A DNA stretch of 64,000 bases from Acanthochromis polyacanthus (lineage: Eukaryota; Chordata; Actinopteri; Pomacentridae): NCBI RefSeq assembly GCF_021347895.1, contig NC_067124.1, positions 2,301,630-2,365,629 on the forward strand, in the 5' to 3' direction. Shown here in pieces: positions 50,731 through 64,000 of the stretch; within the stretch, counting starts at the first letter, position 1, and each line of letters opens with the position of its first letter. The notes beneath the pieces were generated by a model, which did no database searches, was not told where the DNA came from, and saw nothing but the letters and a program-made list of their open reading frames with translations. The position numbers were made by a program, and so were the translations under genes.

Positions 50731-51720
50731 GTGAGTCTTTCACAGCGGGTGATTTCCACTATTGAAAGTGCTCGGGCCTCTTCCACTAGGTCTCTGTATG
50801 ACTGTAAGTGGAGAGTGTTTGAGCGGTGGTGTCACAGAAATAGCCACATTCCCTTTCAGTGTCTGGTAGGAGTGGTATTGTCATTTTTGCAGGACCTGAT
50901 TGACAAACAAAAAACTTTCTCCACAGTGAAGGTCTACTTGGCAGTTATCGCTGCCTGTCACTTGGGGTTTGGGAAGCAAACAGCGAGCCAACACCCGTTG
51001 GTTTGCCGGTTTATGAAGGGAGCACGTAGACTTCTCCCCGTGTCCAGACCGCCGGTACCACCATGGGATCTGGCTGTGGTTCTGGAGGGACTTAAGGGTC
51101 CTCCCTTTGAGCCACTGGCGAGAGCAGCCTTGAAACACATGTCGCTCAAGACAGTGTTGTTGCTGGTTCTGGCTTCGGCTAAGCGAGTTAGTGACATTCA
51201 TGCGCTTTCGGTCCATCCTTCTTGCACTCAGCTCTTCCCGAGCAATGTGAGAGTGATTTTGAAGCCCAACCCGGCCTTTGTGCCCAAGGTGGTAGGTTCA
51301 TGTTCTCCTATTGACCTTGTGGCTTTTGCTGTCTCACCAGGTGAGCAGCGGTCGCATGCGTTATGTCCAGTCCGTGTGGTGCGCACTTACATGGATAGGA
51401 CGAGGAGCATTAGGAGGAGCAATCAGCTGTTCGTCTCCTGGGCTAATCCTCATAAGGGGAAACCTGTTACAAAGCAGCGTCTGTCCCACTGGGTGGTGGA
51501 AGTGATTGCTTTGGCTTACACGAGTCAGGGTTTGCAACCACCTGTGGGTTTGCGAGCACACTCGACTCGGGGCTTGGCTGCATCCTGGGCCTTGTTCAGG
51601 GGAGTTTGTGTTCAGGACATCTGTGCTGCGGCGAGTTGGTCCTCGCCTCTCAGTTTTGTCCGTTTCTATATGCTGGACGTCTCTGCTCCGTGCGTGGCAC
51701 GAGCAGTTTTGCTGTCCTAG
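50731..51720 (+). CDS. DIRS tyrosine recombinase
   Basis: 329 codons, intact. The N-terminal SAM-like DNA-binding region (about 1-100) is followed by the catalytic domain. Expected residues are present: R152 (SAKRVSDIHAL), H277-x-x-R280 (RAHSTRGLA), W303 at the His/Trp position (AAASWSSPLSF) and nucleophile Y313 (RFYMLDV). It should integrate the circular DNA copy without target duplication. The ATG lies 11 bp after the preceding stop, in a different frame. No stop or frameshift is visible, so it could still be active in trans. Confidence 0.93.
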   Translation: MSLSQRVISTIESARASSTRSLYDCKWRVFERWCHRNSHIPFQCLVGVVLSFLQDLIDKQKTFSTVKVYLAVIAACHLGFGKQTASQHPLVCRFMKGARRLLPVSRPPVPPWDLAVVLEGLKGPPFEPLARAALKHMSLKTVLLLVLASAKRVSDIHALSVHPSCTQLFPSNVRVILKPNPAFVPKVVGSCSPIDLVAFAVSPGEQRSHALCPVRVVRTYMDRTRSIRRSNQLFVSWANPHKGKPVTKQRLSHWVVEVIALAYTSQGLQPPVGLRAHSTRGLAASWALFRGVCVQDICAAASWSSPLSFVRFYMLDVSAPCVARAVLLS

Positions 51721-51796
51721 TTGGAACAGAGCATTTTTTTCCCCTGGGGGTTGGTGGACGATGGATAAGCTTGTCTGGCAATACGGGAGCAACCAT

Positions 51797-51893
51797 ATCC
51801 CATAGTGAGACATCGAACGGAATATTATGAAAGAGAACTTTAGGTTATTTACATAACCCCGGTTCTCTGAGTAATATGAGTGAGATGTCTCAC
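51797..51893 (+). repeat. DIRS internal complementary region (circle junction)
   Basis: 51797-51838 is complementary to the left end (48014-48055) with two mismatches. 51836-51893 is complementary to the right end (52081-52138) without mismatch. The two parts overlap by AAC at 51836-51838, the complement of the GTT at both termini. This is the arrangement expected for the template that joins both ends into a circle in the DIRS replication model. Confidence 0.95.
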
Positions 51894-51915
51894 CAGACAA
51901 CCCTTCTTGCTTGGG

Positions 51916-52138
51916 CGAGTGAGAAGAGGTGCTTATCTTGAATGACGTGGTGCCGTCCGCATGAGCTATTTAAGGTAGGTGGGACTACCTGTGGCGGACG
52001 GACACGTTTTACCAGCCAATCAAGATTGGTGTAATGAGATTAATGCTTCTGAGGTCTGCAGCAGGGGCGTGCATCCCATAGTGAGACATCTCACTCATAT
52101 TACTCAGAGAACCGGGGTTATGTAAATAACCTAAAGTT
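51916..52138 (-). repeat. DIRS right inverted terminal repeat and right end
   Basis: 51916-52090 is the counterpart of the left repeat. The outer right-end extension (to 52138) includes cagagaaccggggttatgta, ending cctaaagtt. The right extension (48 bp) is longer than the left one (24 bp). Confidence 0.92.
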
Positions 52139-53648
52139 TTCATAGACAGTTGGATAATTATGATGGGTGAACATAATTTTTGATTGGAAACCCTTGAAAC
52201 TGAAAACTCATTAATTACCCAGCTATGAGACTCTGTTTCAGACGGCTAAAGCACTTTTAAGAGGTGTTGAGGAAATGCCCCACTGCAGAGGGAGGACTTG
52301 CTGACAAATATAAACAAGTCTGTGTGAGTTGAGGTTTTTAAAATGTAACAATTTTCTGACTGAAATTGGTCTCAAAAAGTCTGTGAATAACTGTCTGTAT
52401 TGAATTGAAAAAGTATAAAGTCACAGTTCCATGAGACTCTGAAGTGTAGGATAACAAACTGTAGATCAAATTTTGTAGATTGCTGATTGGAAAGTATATT
52501 TTAAAGTTTTACTTGTTTGGGGCCTTTTGAAATAAGCCTTATCCATCAAAGACTTTGTGTCTGTGGATTATAACCAAATCAGCCAAAATTGACTTCACTT
52601 TAATTAGAACCCCACTGATGTTGGGTTTAAGGGGTCAAGTGCAATTCTAGTGATGTATTTCGCAAACAAATTAGCAACTTACTGTGAAGACACCACTGAA
52701 CTCTGCACCCCTGTCTGCTCTGCTGTGATTTAGACTCTGCTACATGTGCTGCTGACAGTATTACATAAAGGTTGGATTATGTTCATCTTGTCGTTTATTA
52801 TTATAGGATAGCATTACTTTTAACCATATTACATAAACAATGAAGTCAGTGACACAAAATTCATATTGAAGTATATTGAACAATATACACCAATAATGAT
52901 ACATCTGTGATAGGAGACTATCGGCTGATCACACTGACCAGCTGATATATTGGTAGGGCTCCTACTTAAGTCCTGCAGAGATTTGGGCACCTTCTGAAAA
53001 CAAAGATTGTTATGGAAAATTGTCTTTACTGTTTCCCTGCTTTGTTAAATGTCTTGTGACCCCTAAATTTTATCTTCTGGTCCTTTTTGGAAATCAAAAA
53101 TGTGACCTGACAGTGAATTGCAGTGAACTCTTACTCTCATGATAATTTTTGACAAATATTATCCTCTGAGAAATAAACTTGTTGTTATAGGTACTGAACT
53201 AAACACATAACGCTTTGCTGACTGAGTCAAACATGAGCTTTTCCCTGGATGTGCTGTTATACTGAAGCGGCCGTATTATCACCCAAACAGATTGTGTGCC
53301 CATACTGTATATTAATAACACATGAATCACCGGCTCCACAGTCCAAAAACAGGTTTGTCCTGCCGACATTGAACTCCTCTCCGCATCTCTAAGTTCTTTT
53401 AATCCCCAAGGGTGCTCACTTATTTGTCACTGTTCACGTTCACCCCAAGGCTGACACCAGCTCTGCTGCAATTATCAGGATGATTCACAAAGTGCAATCT
53501 GCTGATGCTCTCAGCGCAGTAATGGGTGATTTTAATCACCTTAATTTCCAAAAAGTCCTTGAGCAGTTTGTATTAGCATGTCACCCACCCTGCATGCCAT
53601 TATGAGACACTCCCGGGATTCTTTATGGCTCTGTCAGGGGAACTTATA
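52139..53648. other. Non-coding stretch
   Basis: AT-rich DNA with no gene. 53480-53610 (with aatgggtgattttaatcacc) is repeat-free and could be a conserved element. Confidence 0.4.
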
Positions 53649-53912
53649 CAGTGGGTACGGAAAGTATTCAGAGTGAGTTAAATATGAATGTCGCTGCAAA
53701 GGGTCTGAATACTTCTGACCATGTGATATTTCAGTTTTTCTTTTTTTAATAAATTTGCAAGCATTTCTACATTTCTGTTTTTTTCTGTCAAGATGGGGTG
53801 CTGACTGTACATTAATGAGAAATAAAATGAACTTTTTTGATTTTGGCAAATGGCTGCAATGACACAGAGAGTGAAACATTTCAAGGGGTCTGAATACTTT
53901 CTGTACCCACTG
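53649..53912. mobile_element. 264 bp Tc1-type MITE
   Basis: TA flanks at 53647-53648 and 53913-53914. The terminal inverted repeats are 24 bp with one mismatch, beginning cagtgggtacggaaagtatt. The interior keeps the recognisable ends of a teleost Tc1 element, with the transposase deleted. It is distinct from the six-copy family above. Confidence 0.92.
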
Positions 53913-54280
53913 TAAGTGGCAGGGGTCCCAGAGGGAATGGCAGACCACAGCATAGAACACCTGCTCTGCACTTTGATGACTGTGTCCAGGGTTGAACTAA
54001 TGACAGATTCATGACTCCTTAAGGAGACGTCTTCCATGTGTCAGGGGACTCTGTGTCTTTCACCAAAATAATGATCATGTGTAGCAGCATGTTGCATTTC
54101 TTATGAATAAACATAGAATGAGGAAGACAGAAAGAAGTCACATTAGAAAAACAACAAATCCAGATGAAAGATAGAGACACGAGGCAAAGCTTAGCAGCGG
54201 CAGTCATAAGTACACTGAACACTGTATGCTGAGAGAGGAGAGCTGACTGGGACAGATGACTTAACACTACATTGAAAGGA

Positions 54281-54460
54281 GCGCCCATATAGCTCAACAG
54301 GTTAAGCAGGCGAACCATGTACAGGGGCTGGTCTCTGACGTAGCGGCCCAGGTTCGATTCCTGCTCGCGGCCCTTTGCTGCATGTCTTCTCCCTCCTTTC
54401 CTGTCTACTTCTACGCTGCACCTGTCAAATTACAAAAAAAGGCCAAAAAAAACCCCACTA
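54281..54460 (+). mobile_element. tRNA-derived SINE, short
   Basis: Box A-like tagctcaacagg at 54290-54301 and box B ggttcgattcc at 54351-54361, then gccctttgctgcatgtcttc and ccctcctttcctgtct, typical of a teleost SINE body, ending in an A-rich tail (aaaaaaaggccaaaaaaaac). Not a functional tRNA: no clover-leaf closes around the boxes. Confidence 0.8.
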
Positions 54461-55675
54461 CGTTGAAAGGTTTGAAATTGGATGTCAGCAAGTTGAATAC
54501 CATTATATACTGTATGCTGTTATTGCCAGTCCTGAGATATTGCAACAGCAAATGTTTGAAAGAAGCCAGATGATGAGCACAAATGTAGAGTGCAGCTGAC
54601 ATTTAAGGGAAGGTAATTAAGACTTGTCCTGAGTGACTCGACTGCTTCTATTGCGTCTTCATCACTCCAGTTGAAATAAGCACCCAGTCTCAAGAATCAT
54701 GCAGAGAGTAATTTTTCTTCTTCTGAAAACATCATAAAAATAAAACTTTAGATTGTAGAAGAGCACGGGAGTAACATCTGCTGGAGTTTTCCAAATGAGT
54801 GCTTTGAAAGTTTGTGTTCTGTGTTCTGGTTAACCACAAAGTTTTTCTTAAGCTGCTGCACTTTTCTCAGTTTGGCTGTTTTAACTGTCGTTCAGTTCTC
54901 CTTATGATTTCACCATCTTTGATAAGCTAAGCAGCAGGGAGTCCGTATGAAGAGGAGTTTGATCTAGCATACAGATGATGCTGTCGTTCTTCTGCAGGAG
55001 GTGGTAAACACCTGGTGATGTCTTTTCTCATGGTGAAAACAAGGAAATCTGTCATTCTCAGCCATGTACTGTGTGCAACACCACTAATGTGCAGGAAAGT
55101 TTCCAGAGCTACATATTTTATTTGCTATTTCATACCATTCCTGCAGACAGGTTAGTAAAAGATGAGTTTACCTCTGCAGATCAGGGATCTACCTTAGCTA
55201 ATTCAATGTAGTCAGGTTGGCTGCCAGTGATCACAGATTTCCTGACTTGTTAAAAGCACAGTAAAAGTGTTGTCACTTAGCTAAATGTAGTCTGAGATGC
55301 TTGTTGTGAGAACAACTAGAGTCATTCTTTATTGTCTCTGTCAGCTGATTGGACCGTACATCCTCTGGACACAAACGCAGAAGCAGACATTAATCTCAGC
55401 TGCAGTTAGTGTTCAACTCAAACATGAGACGAAATTCTGTTTTTGTCTCCATTTTTGTTACTTGTACACGAAGCACTTTCCCTGTTTCCCATTCGCGGAT
55501 ACCAGGATTCCAGTTGAACTGGGAATTCCCGGTTCTGGGATTATACCCTAATTTAAATGTAAATGCATTAAAAATAAACTTCTAATTATATTTGACAACA
55601 AAACAAGACATTTGAACAGGACTAGAAAATCATAATGGTATTATGTCTAACTAAAAGACAAAATGAGTCATGGAT
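54461..55675. other. Non-coding stretch
   Basis: No exon or repeat recognised. Confidence 0.4.
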
Positions 55676-55954
55676 TTATTGAAGACAATAATAGACAGAC
55701 AGACAGGGCAAATCACTGTTGACTGCAGCCAATTCTTTACATTTTCTGCAACAGTCCAAAGGGAGTATTTGCAGACTCAGTAAATACCGTGACCAGTGTT
55801 TGGGAGACTGGCATGCTTGGTTTATGGCTACAGTGAGGTCAATGATGGTCTGTAAATGTTTGTCAAAGCACTCTTGTATGCTTTGTTTTTCCTCATGGTT
55901 TGAAATGGCTATCCCATTACCCAAGAGAATCAACAGAAACTTTAAACACAGCAT
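55676..55954 (-). CDS. Speculative small secreted helical protein or its first exon
   Basis: The minus-strand frame starts MLCLKFLLILLGNGIAIS, a plausible signal peptide, followed by an amphipathic stretch (SIQECFDKHLQTIIDLTVAI) and several cysteines. An AATAAA lies just after the stop on this strand. The layout is reminiscent of the first exon of a short four-helix cytokine, but I can match it to no family, and AT-rich chance frames of this length are common. The plus strand is open over the same bases for 148 codons. Low confidence. Confidence 0.15.
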   Translation of the reverse strand: MLCLKFLLILLGNGIAISNHEEKQSIQECFDKHLQTIIDLTVAINQACQSPKHWSRYLLSLQILPLDCCRKCKELAAVNSDLPCLSVYYCLQ

Positions 55955-58925
55955 AGCTACTCTTGTTCTTCTTTACCTATTCTGCATGTCAGCTTACTGT
56001 GTTGTAGATGAGTTTAGTCTTATTGCTAAGGAGAGAGAGACAGAGCATCAAGTCATGTCTCATTCCTCCTGTGTGATTGTTAGTCATCCAGATAGATTCA
56101 AAGAGACGCTGTCTTCATTTTTTCCTCTTGATCTCAGCAGACTCGTCTGGCTGTATGGAAAGTAAGCTGTGTTGGTGATGCAGCCTCTATTACTGTTTGG
56201 CCATTACAGTCTGTGGTTAGACTGGAGGAGCACTTTATATTACTCACTTCACTGACTACAGTTATTTAATTCAGTGTGGGGTATGTTCTCAGGTCATTTA
56301 CTTCAGTATAACTAACAGTACTGGAGTAGGAAATTTCTTACCTTCAATTTTACTGAAGAATTTGAGTAAAATATGCTTTAAATATCAAAAAGCACTGTTG
56401 TCATCATACAAAATTAACTTTTTAAGACTGTTTTTTAATTATTATACAGTATGTACATGCTAGCAGCCACTTATCTCAGCCTAGCACACTGATTTGAAAT
56501 GGTAGCTGCTTGATTCTGTCCAAATGAGATTAAAACAATAAAATAAAGTTGCCCATGAGCAACCATAAATCACAGTAATTCTAAAATGAAATCTTGTTTG
56601 TTATGGAAATTGATAGCAGCACAGTACTATTTTATCAAAGTTTGGCTAACATTGCATCCATAACCTAATGTTAGCTTGCGGTCATATAACTATAGCAACA
56701 AACCATGTTGGCACGAGAATGAATTATTTCTTCTTTAATTAGAGTATCTTGCTTTAGAGTAACTAAAAAGTACATTATTTTTCCTCTCATATGTACTGTA
56801 TAAGTAAAATTTAGTCACATTTATCTCTGATAACAGGAAGCAAAAAATGATTTAACTCAAATACAAATATAACAAAATTCTGACTGCTAAAAGAACTTGC
56901 ACCGTTGTTTTAGAATTTAAAAAGTTTATAAGCAGTAAATCGCAGACATGCTTGATTTCATGCACTCAGGAATTTTGCTAATATGGCTTTATTTACACTG
57001 CTATGAACTTTTAGCTGGTCCAGGCTAATGCTAACAAAAATTGAGCTGATCAACAATATTGAGCAGGTTAGCTAGCTGTGTGAATTCTGTGCTTCTGTTT
57101 TCCTCTATGTTATAATGTATCATTGTCAACTCACTACCCAAACTGGTTACTGTGCAGAAAGCATTTGGAGGGCTTGCTTGAAGTACCATAATTAGTATGT
57201 GAGTATTAATCTGGTTTTTCCAGTAAGTATAACAGCATGCAAGCCTGTTCAAATCTTGACTTGTGAACAGGACTCTTTGCTTTTGGCTCAATAAGATCTG
57301 ATAATGCAGAGTTTGTGTTTCTCGTAGCTGAGCTCATCATTTCTCCTGCTATTGTTTCTGTAACCTGAGCAGTTCGTGTTGCTGCTGTGATGCAGAGTGC
57401 CAGGGCTCCACAGGACAACGTAAACCAATAAAGACGTGCGTTTGGACCGCGAAGGTGGATGACACAAGTGTTTGTGCCAACGCCTCTTGCTTTCCACCAT
57501 CAGCTTTCTGCTACAAGTTTTCTCTTGTGGCAAGCCAAATATTATTCATTAATTAAGACTGATTGCATAATAATAAGGAAAGGAAGCTGGTCATTAAGGC
57601 ACGTGTTTTTTGCAGGTCATCACACAAGAGTTTAGTGGCTCTGTTGCATTACTATCATGGTGAAGATGAATCACAGAGTTGTTATGCGAGCTGACATTAT
57701 GTATATGTATCACCGCCATCGATCCGGCTGATACAAAGTTCGACTTCAGCCATACCATTCATCATGTCGCCTTTTCCCTACCCCCACCCACCCCCAACTT
57801 TGCCTTGGAAAGAAATATTGCTCCAAGTGCAATAACCTTAACACCAAAGGTTGGAGGAATAGTGGTGCGATTAGTGAGTCTGAAGCCTGAAAGTATATGA
57901 CAGCAGGGAGGAGGAGGAGAAGACTGGGAGCATTGGTGCTTAAACCAGACCTCCCGGTTTCTGCTGCATGAACTGTGGATCAAAGTGCTTTCACTGCCTG
58001 TTAGCGAGAAAGTAACTGTTTGAGATAGATTTCCTCTGGGTACATGGTATGCAAGCCATTGTTTCGTCATGGTTTATGTCACTGTCTGCATGCGGATATG
58101 TACTGGTGTTGGGCTTATTTCTTTCCTTTGTACTGAGTCTTATTTATCCTAGTAAAAAATTAATAGTTTGGTCTTTAAAGAGTCAATTCTAATGATAAAT
58201 ATTAATTTCAGTATTCAAATGCTCATATTTGCCTGGGTGCCTGTGAAACCGTATAGATATCTGATACCCAATTTTGAGATATTTATTTTTTATTTAGTCA
58301 CATGAGCTGCATAGCTTGGTCTACAGCGTTGTTGTACATGTGTCAGCTACTACTGACTGGCTGGATTGCTTTGAAATGTTATCTAGACCTTTCTGCTGTC
58401 AGGAGGATGGAGCCTACTGATGTTTGTGATCTCCTGACCTTTACCCCAGTACTTGCTTGAGGTTAACTTTTTTTTTTCTTTTTTTAATGAAATGTTTCAT
58501 CTGCTAATGGATGATTTGCTGTGAAATGTGTTACAGATGTTCATCTCCCTCTGCGGATGAATTGTAACAACATTGGTGATCAGCATCAGGTCATATTACC
58601 GAGATTTTTGACCAAACACCTGCACAAGTTATTACATTTCAGTGAAGCAGCACTCGTGAAGTGTTTGGTGGTAACTAGCAAATGTTGATTTGCTCACACA
58701 CTAAACTAAGTTGGTGACCAGGCTGAACATCACCAGGTTAGAACTTTTATAATGAGCATGTCGGTGAAAGTTTCTTTTAACCCTTTGATGCGTGACATGG
58801 GTCAAAAGTGACCCAAATCCAATGGAAAATGGGTATCTCCTGACCCACACTGCACATGAAAAGGTTAAGAAGATCCAGCAGAACCAGACTCAAGTGGGCG
58901 GTGTCAGTTGCCTTGTCCAGTTGGT
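55955..58925. other. Non-coding stretch
   Basis: No supported gene. A C-rich run at 57780-57797 and several small T-rich runs are the only marked features. Confidence 0.4.
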
Positions 58926-59099
58926 GTCACTAAAAATCCATCCATCCATCCATCCATCCATCCATCCATCCATTCTCTATACACCGCTTTATCCTCATTA
59001 GGGTCATGGGGGGTGCTGGAGTCTATCCCAGCTGACTCAGGTGAAGGCAGGGGACACCCTGGACAGGTCACCAGTCTGTCACAGGGCGTCACTGAAAAT
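58926..59099 (-). mobile_element. Short (GGAT)n-tailed retroposon with 12 bp target duplication
   Basis: The insert 58938-59087 is flanked by gtcactaaaaat (58926-58937) and gtcactgaaaat (59088-59099), 11 of 12 identical. In sense it begins at ccctgtgacagactgg and ends in about nine GGAT units. It lacks the tRNA-like head and is truncated at almost the same place as the copy at 2827-2956. Confidence 0.88.
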
Positions 59100-60380
59100 G
59101 AAAAGTAAAAATTGTTCATTTAAATCAGACACCTGATTTCAGAATATGCACGTATTTGCATTTTACTGTGTTCATGAATCTGAGCAGACATTTAACACCA
59201 CCTTTAAGGTACTCAAGGAGTTTGTATTACTTGTGGTGTTGGTTACATTTCAATCAATACCAAATGAAGCAAAAACAAAACAAAAACAACAGGATTGACT
59301 TTCAATGCCAAGCCCTAATAAGATAAGATAAACTTAGTGATCCCACAGTGGGGAAAGTTCACTGTTAAAGCAGCTCCAAATGAGAGAAAATAGTTTAAAG
59401 ACAGTACAGAATAAATAAACACACAGTGCAAAAATTATATGCATAGAAGATGTTTTTAAAGACTATTTACCTGAGGTTGAAAAATAACAGTTATTGAGCA
59501 TAAGTGAGGGAGAAAAGTACAGCAGTGACAGAGGTAGACCAGTTTATAATGCGATAATCCAAGGTTTGTCATCATATTGCTTGACTTTGGGATCAATAGT
59601 CCAAAGAACAGAGATGATCATTTTACAGTTACACACAGCAAAGAAGAACAGCAGTTCTTTACGTTTGTGACATCAGAACCAGAGGATGTTTGATGTCGTT
59701 ACCAGATAATTAACCTTAATGATGGCTATCATTCAGTTCATATTCCTGCTGAATTGTTTTCTGTCTGTTGAACAATCAGTTCATCAGCTAATTGTTTCTG
59801 GTCTGTGCTTGTGTACAAAGCAACAAGAACAGGAAGTGTAGTTTCTGCACTGCAGCTTTATCCTTGAGGAATAACTGAAGCAGCCTGTATTTTTAAGACA
59901 GAGCTTTCACATTAATTATGAACTGACTTGACTAGTATGTTTACAGGAGGTACTGTTCATAATACTCTTGTTATAACTTCAGTGGTGTAGGTGGTCATGG
60001 TAATGGTTCATACATTGTAAGTGCTTTTCATTGAGAACTATATAAATTTCCCACAAGCTTAATCAGTCACTGTCTAATGTCAACAGGTTCATCACTCCAT
60101 TGTTTTTTTTCCTCAGTAATACCTTTTCCCTTTAAGTCTGCACCAGGTTCGTCACTATGGAAACTGTCATGTACACGCTGTGAGAATATTAATTATACTG
60201 AGTGTGTATTAGCATTGACACACCTCAGCACAGATCAGTGTCTGGGTTTGAACAATGAGAGAATCATCTCGCAGGGTAAAGAATTTAATCCACATTACTG
60301 TACCAGCAACACAACCGTGGTGTGATTAGTCGACACGGGGAGAGTGTTAATGAGAGGACGACCCGGTGCCTCCTGCTCTG
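59100..60380. other. Non-coding stretch
   Basis: No exon or defined repeat. A short A-rich run at about 59270-59290. Confidence 0.4.

Positions 60381-64000
<3,620 letters not shown>

Larger units (their letters stand above)
48014..52138 (+). mobile_element. DIRS-type tyrosine-recombinase retrotransposon, RT palm deleted
   Basis: 4,125 bp from GTT at 48014-48016 to GTT at 52136-52138. It has inverted terminal repeats, an internal complementary region, and the ORF order Gag, RNase H, tyrosine recombinase. DIRS elements are usually near 6 kb with a complete RT; here the segment between late Gag and the RT thumb is missing. The element contrasts with its AT-rich surroundings by GC and CpG content. 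DIRS elements integrate through a circular intermediate using the recombinase, without target-site duplication, and none is seen. Confidence 0.95.

Noticed and set aside
54281..54370. tRNA gene
   Set aside because: Pol III boxes are present but the acceptor stem does not close and a SINE body follows; the same applies at 8398.
58938..58975. CRISPR-like or tandem array
   Set aside because: Regular (CCAT)n units without spacers are the retroposon tail; the genome is eukaryotic.

Overview
This window looks like about 64 kb of a teleost (probably percomorph) genome. The evidence is an AT-rich, exon-poor background packed with fish-type interspersed repeats: a small Tc1-like TA-flanked MITE family present at least six times, tRNA-headed SINEs, an abundant (GGAT)n-tailed retroposon, and one nearly complete DIRS tyrosine-recombinase retrotransposon. 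No bacterial, organellar or viral gene organisation is visible. Most of the window reads as intron or intergenic DNA.

Host coding content is sparse. One well-formed internal exon lies on the plus strand at 18165-18361 (polypyrimidine/AG acceptor, GTAAAT donor, open frame, GC-rich third positions). I could not name its gene. A compact, intact 43-residue thymosin-beta reading frame lies on the minus strand at 37844-37975; the last Thr of its LKKTET actin-binding hexamer is changed to Met, so it may be a retrocopy. A possible first exon with a good Kozak start lies at 45333-45491. A speculative small secreted helical reading frame sits on the minus strand at 55676-55954.

The mobile DNA is the most informative part. 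At 48014-52138 is a 4,125 bp DIRS element with about 154-176 bp inverted terminal repeats, a Gag-like ORF, an ORF with a complete RNase H motif set, an intact tyrosine recombinase (R-H-R-W-Y), and a textbook internal complementary region that joins the complements of both outer ends through one shared trinucleotide. The palm of its reverse transcriptase is missing: a deletion joins late Gag directly to the RT thumb/connection region. Other transposon structures include a TTAA-flanked, piggyBac- or Kolobok-like deleted element (704-1621), and a 575 bp element with a perfect 9 bp target duplication and a RecQ-like helicase fragment, nested inside a Tc1-like MITE (43715-44663). A SINE sits inside an old transposon remnant (8268-9085). 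Two independent insertions (2827-2956 and 58938-59087) of a ~130-150 bp retroposon stop at nearly the same internal point.

Non-element structure includes a perfect 32 bp inverted repeat with a 4 nt loop (47653-47720), a 17 bp perfect cruciform inside a larger inverted repeat (35110-35362), a ~1 kb purine-strand tract (22140-23205), long (GCGT)n and (CA)n arrays, and a diverged tandem duplication just downstream of the possible first exon (45555-45880). Several islands of unusual, non-repetitive composition may be conserved non-coding elements, but this cannot be shown from one sequence.
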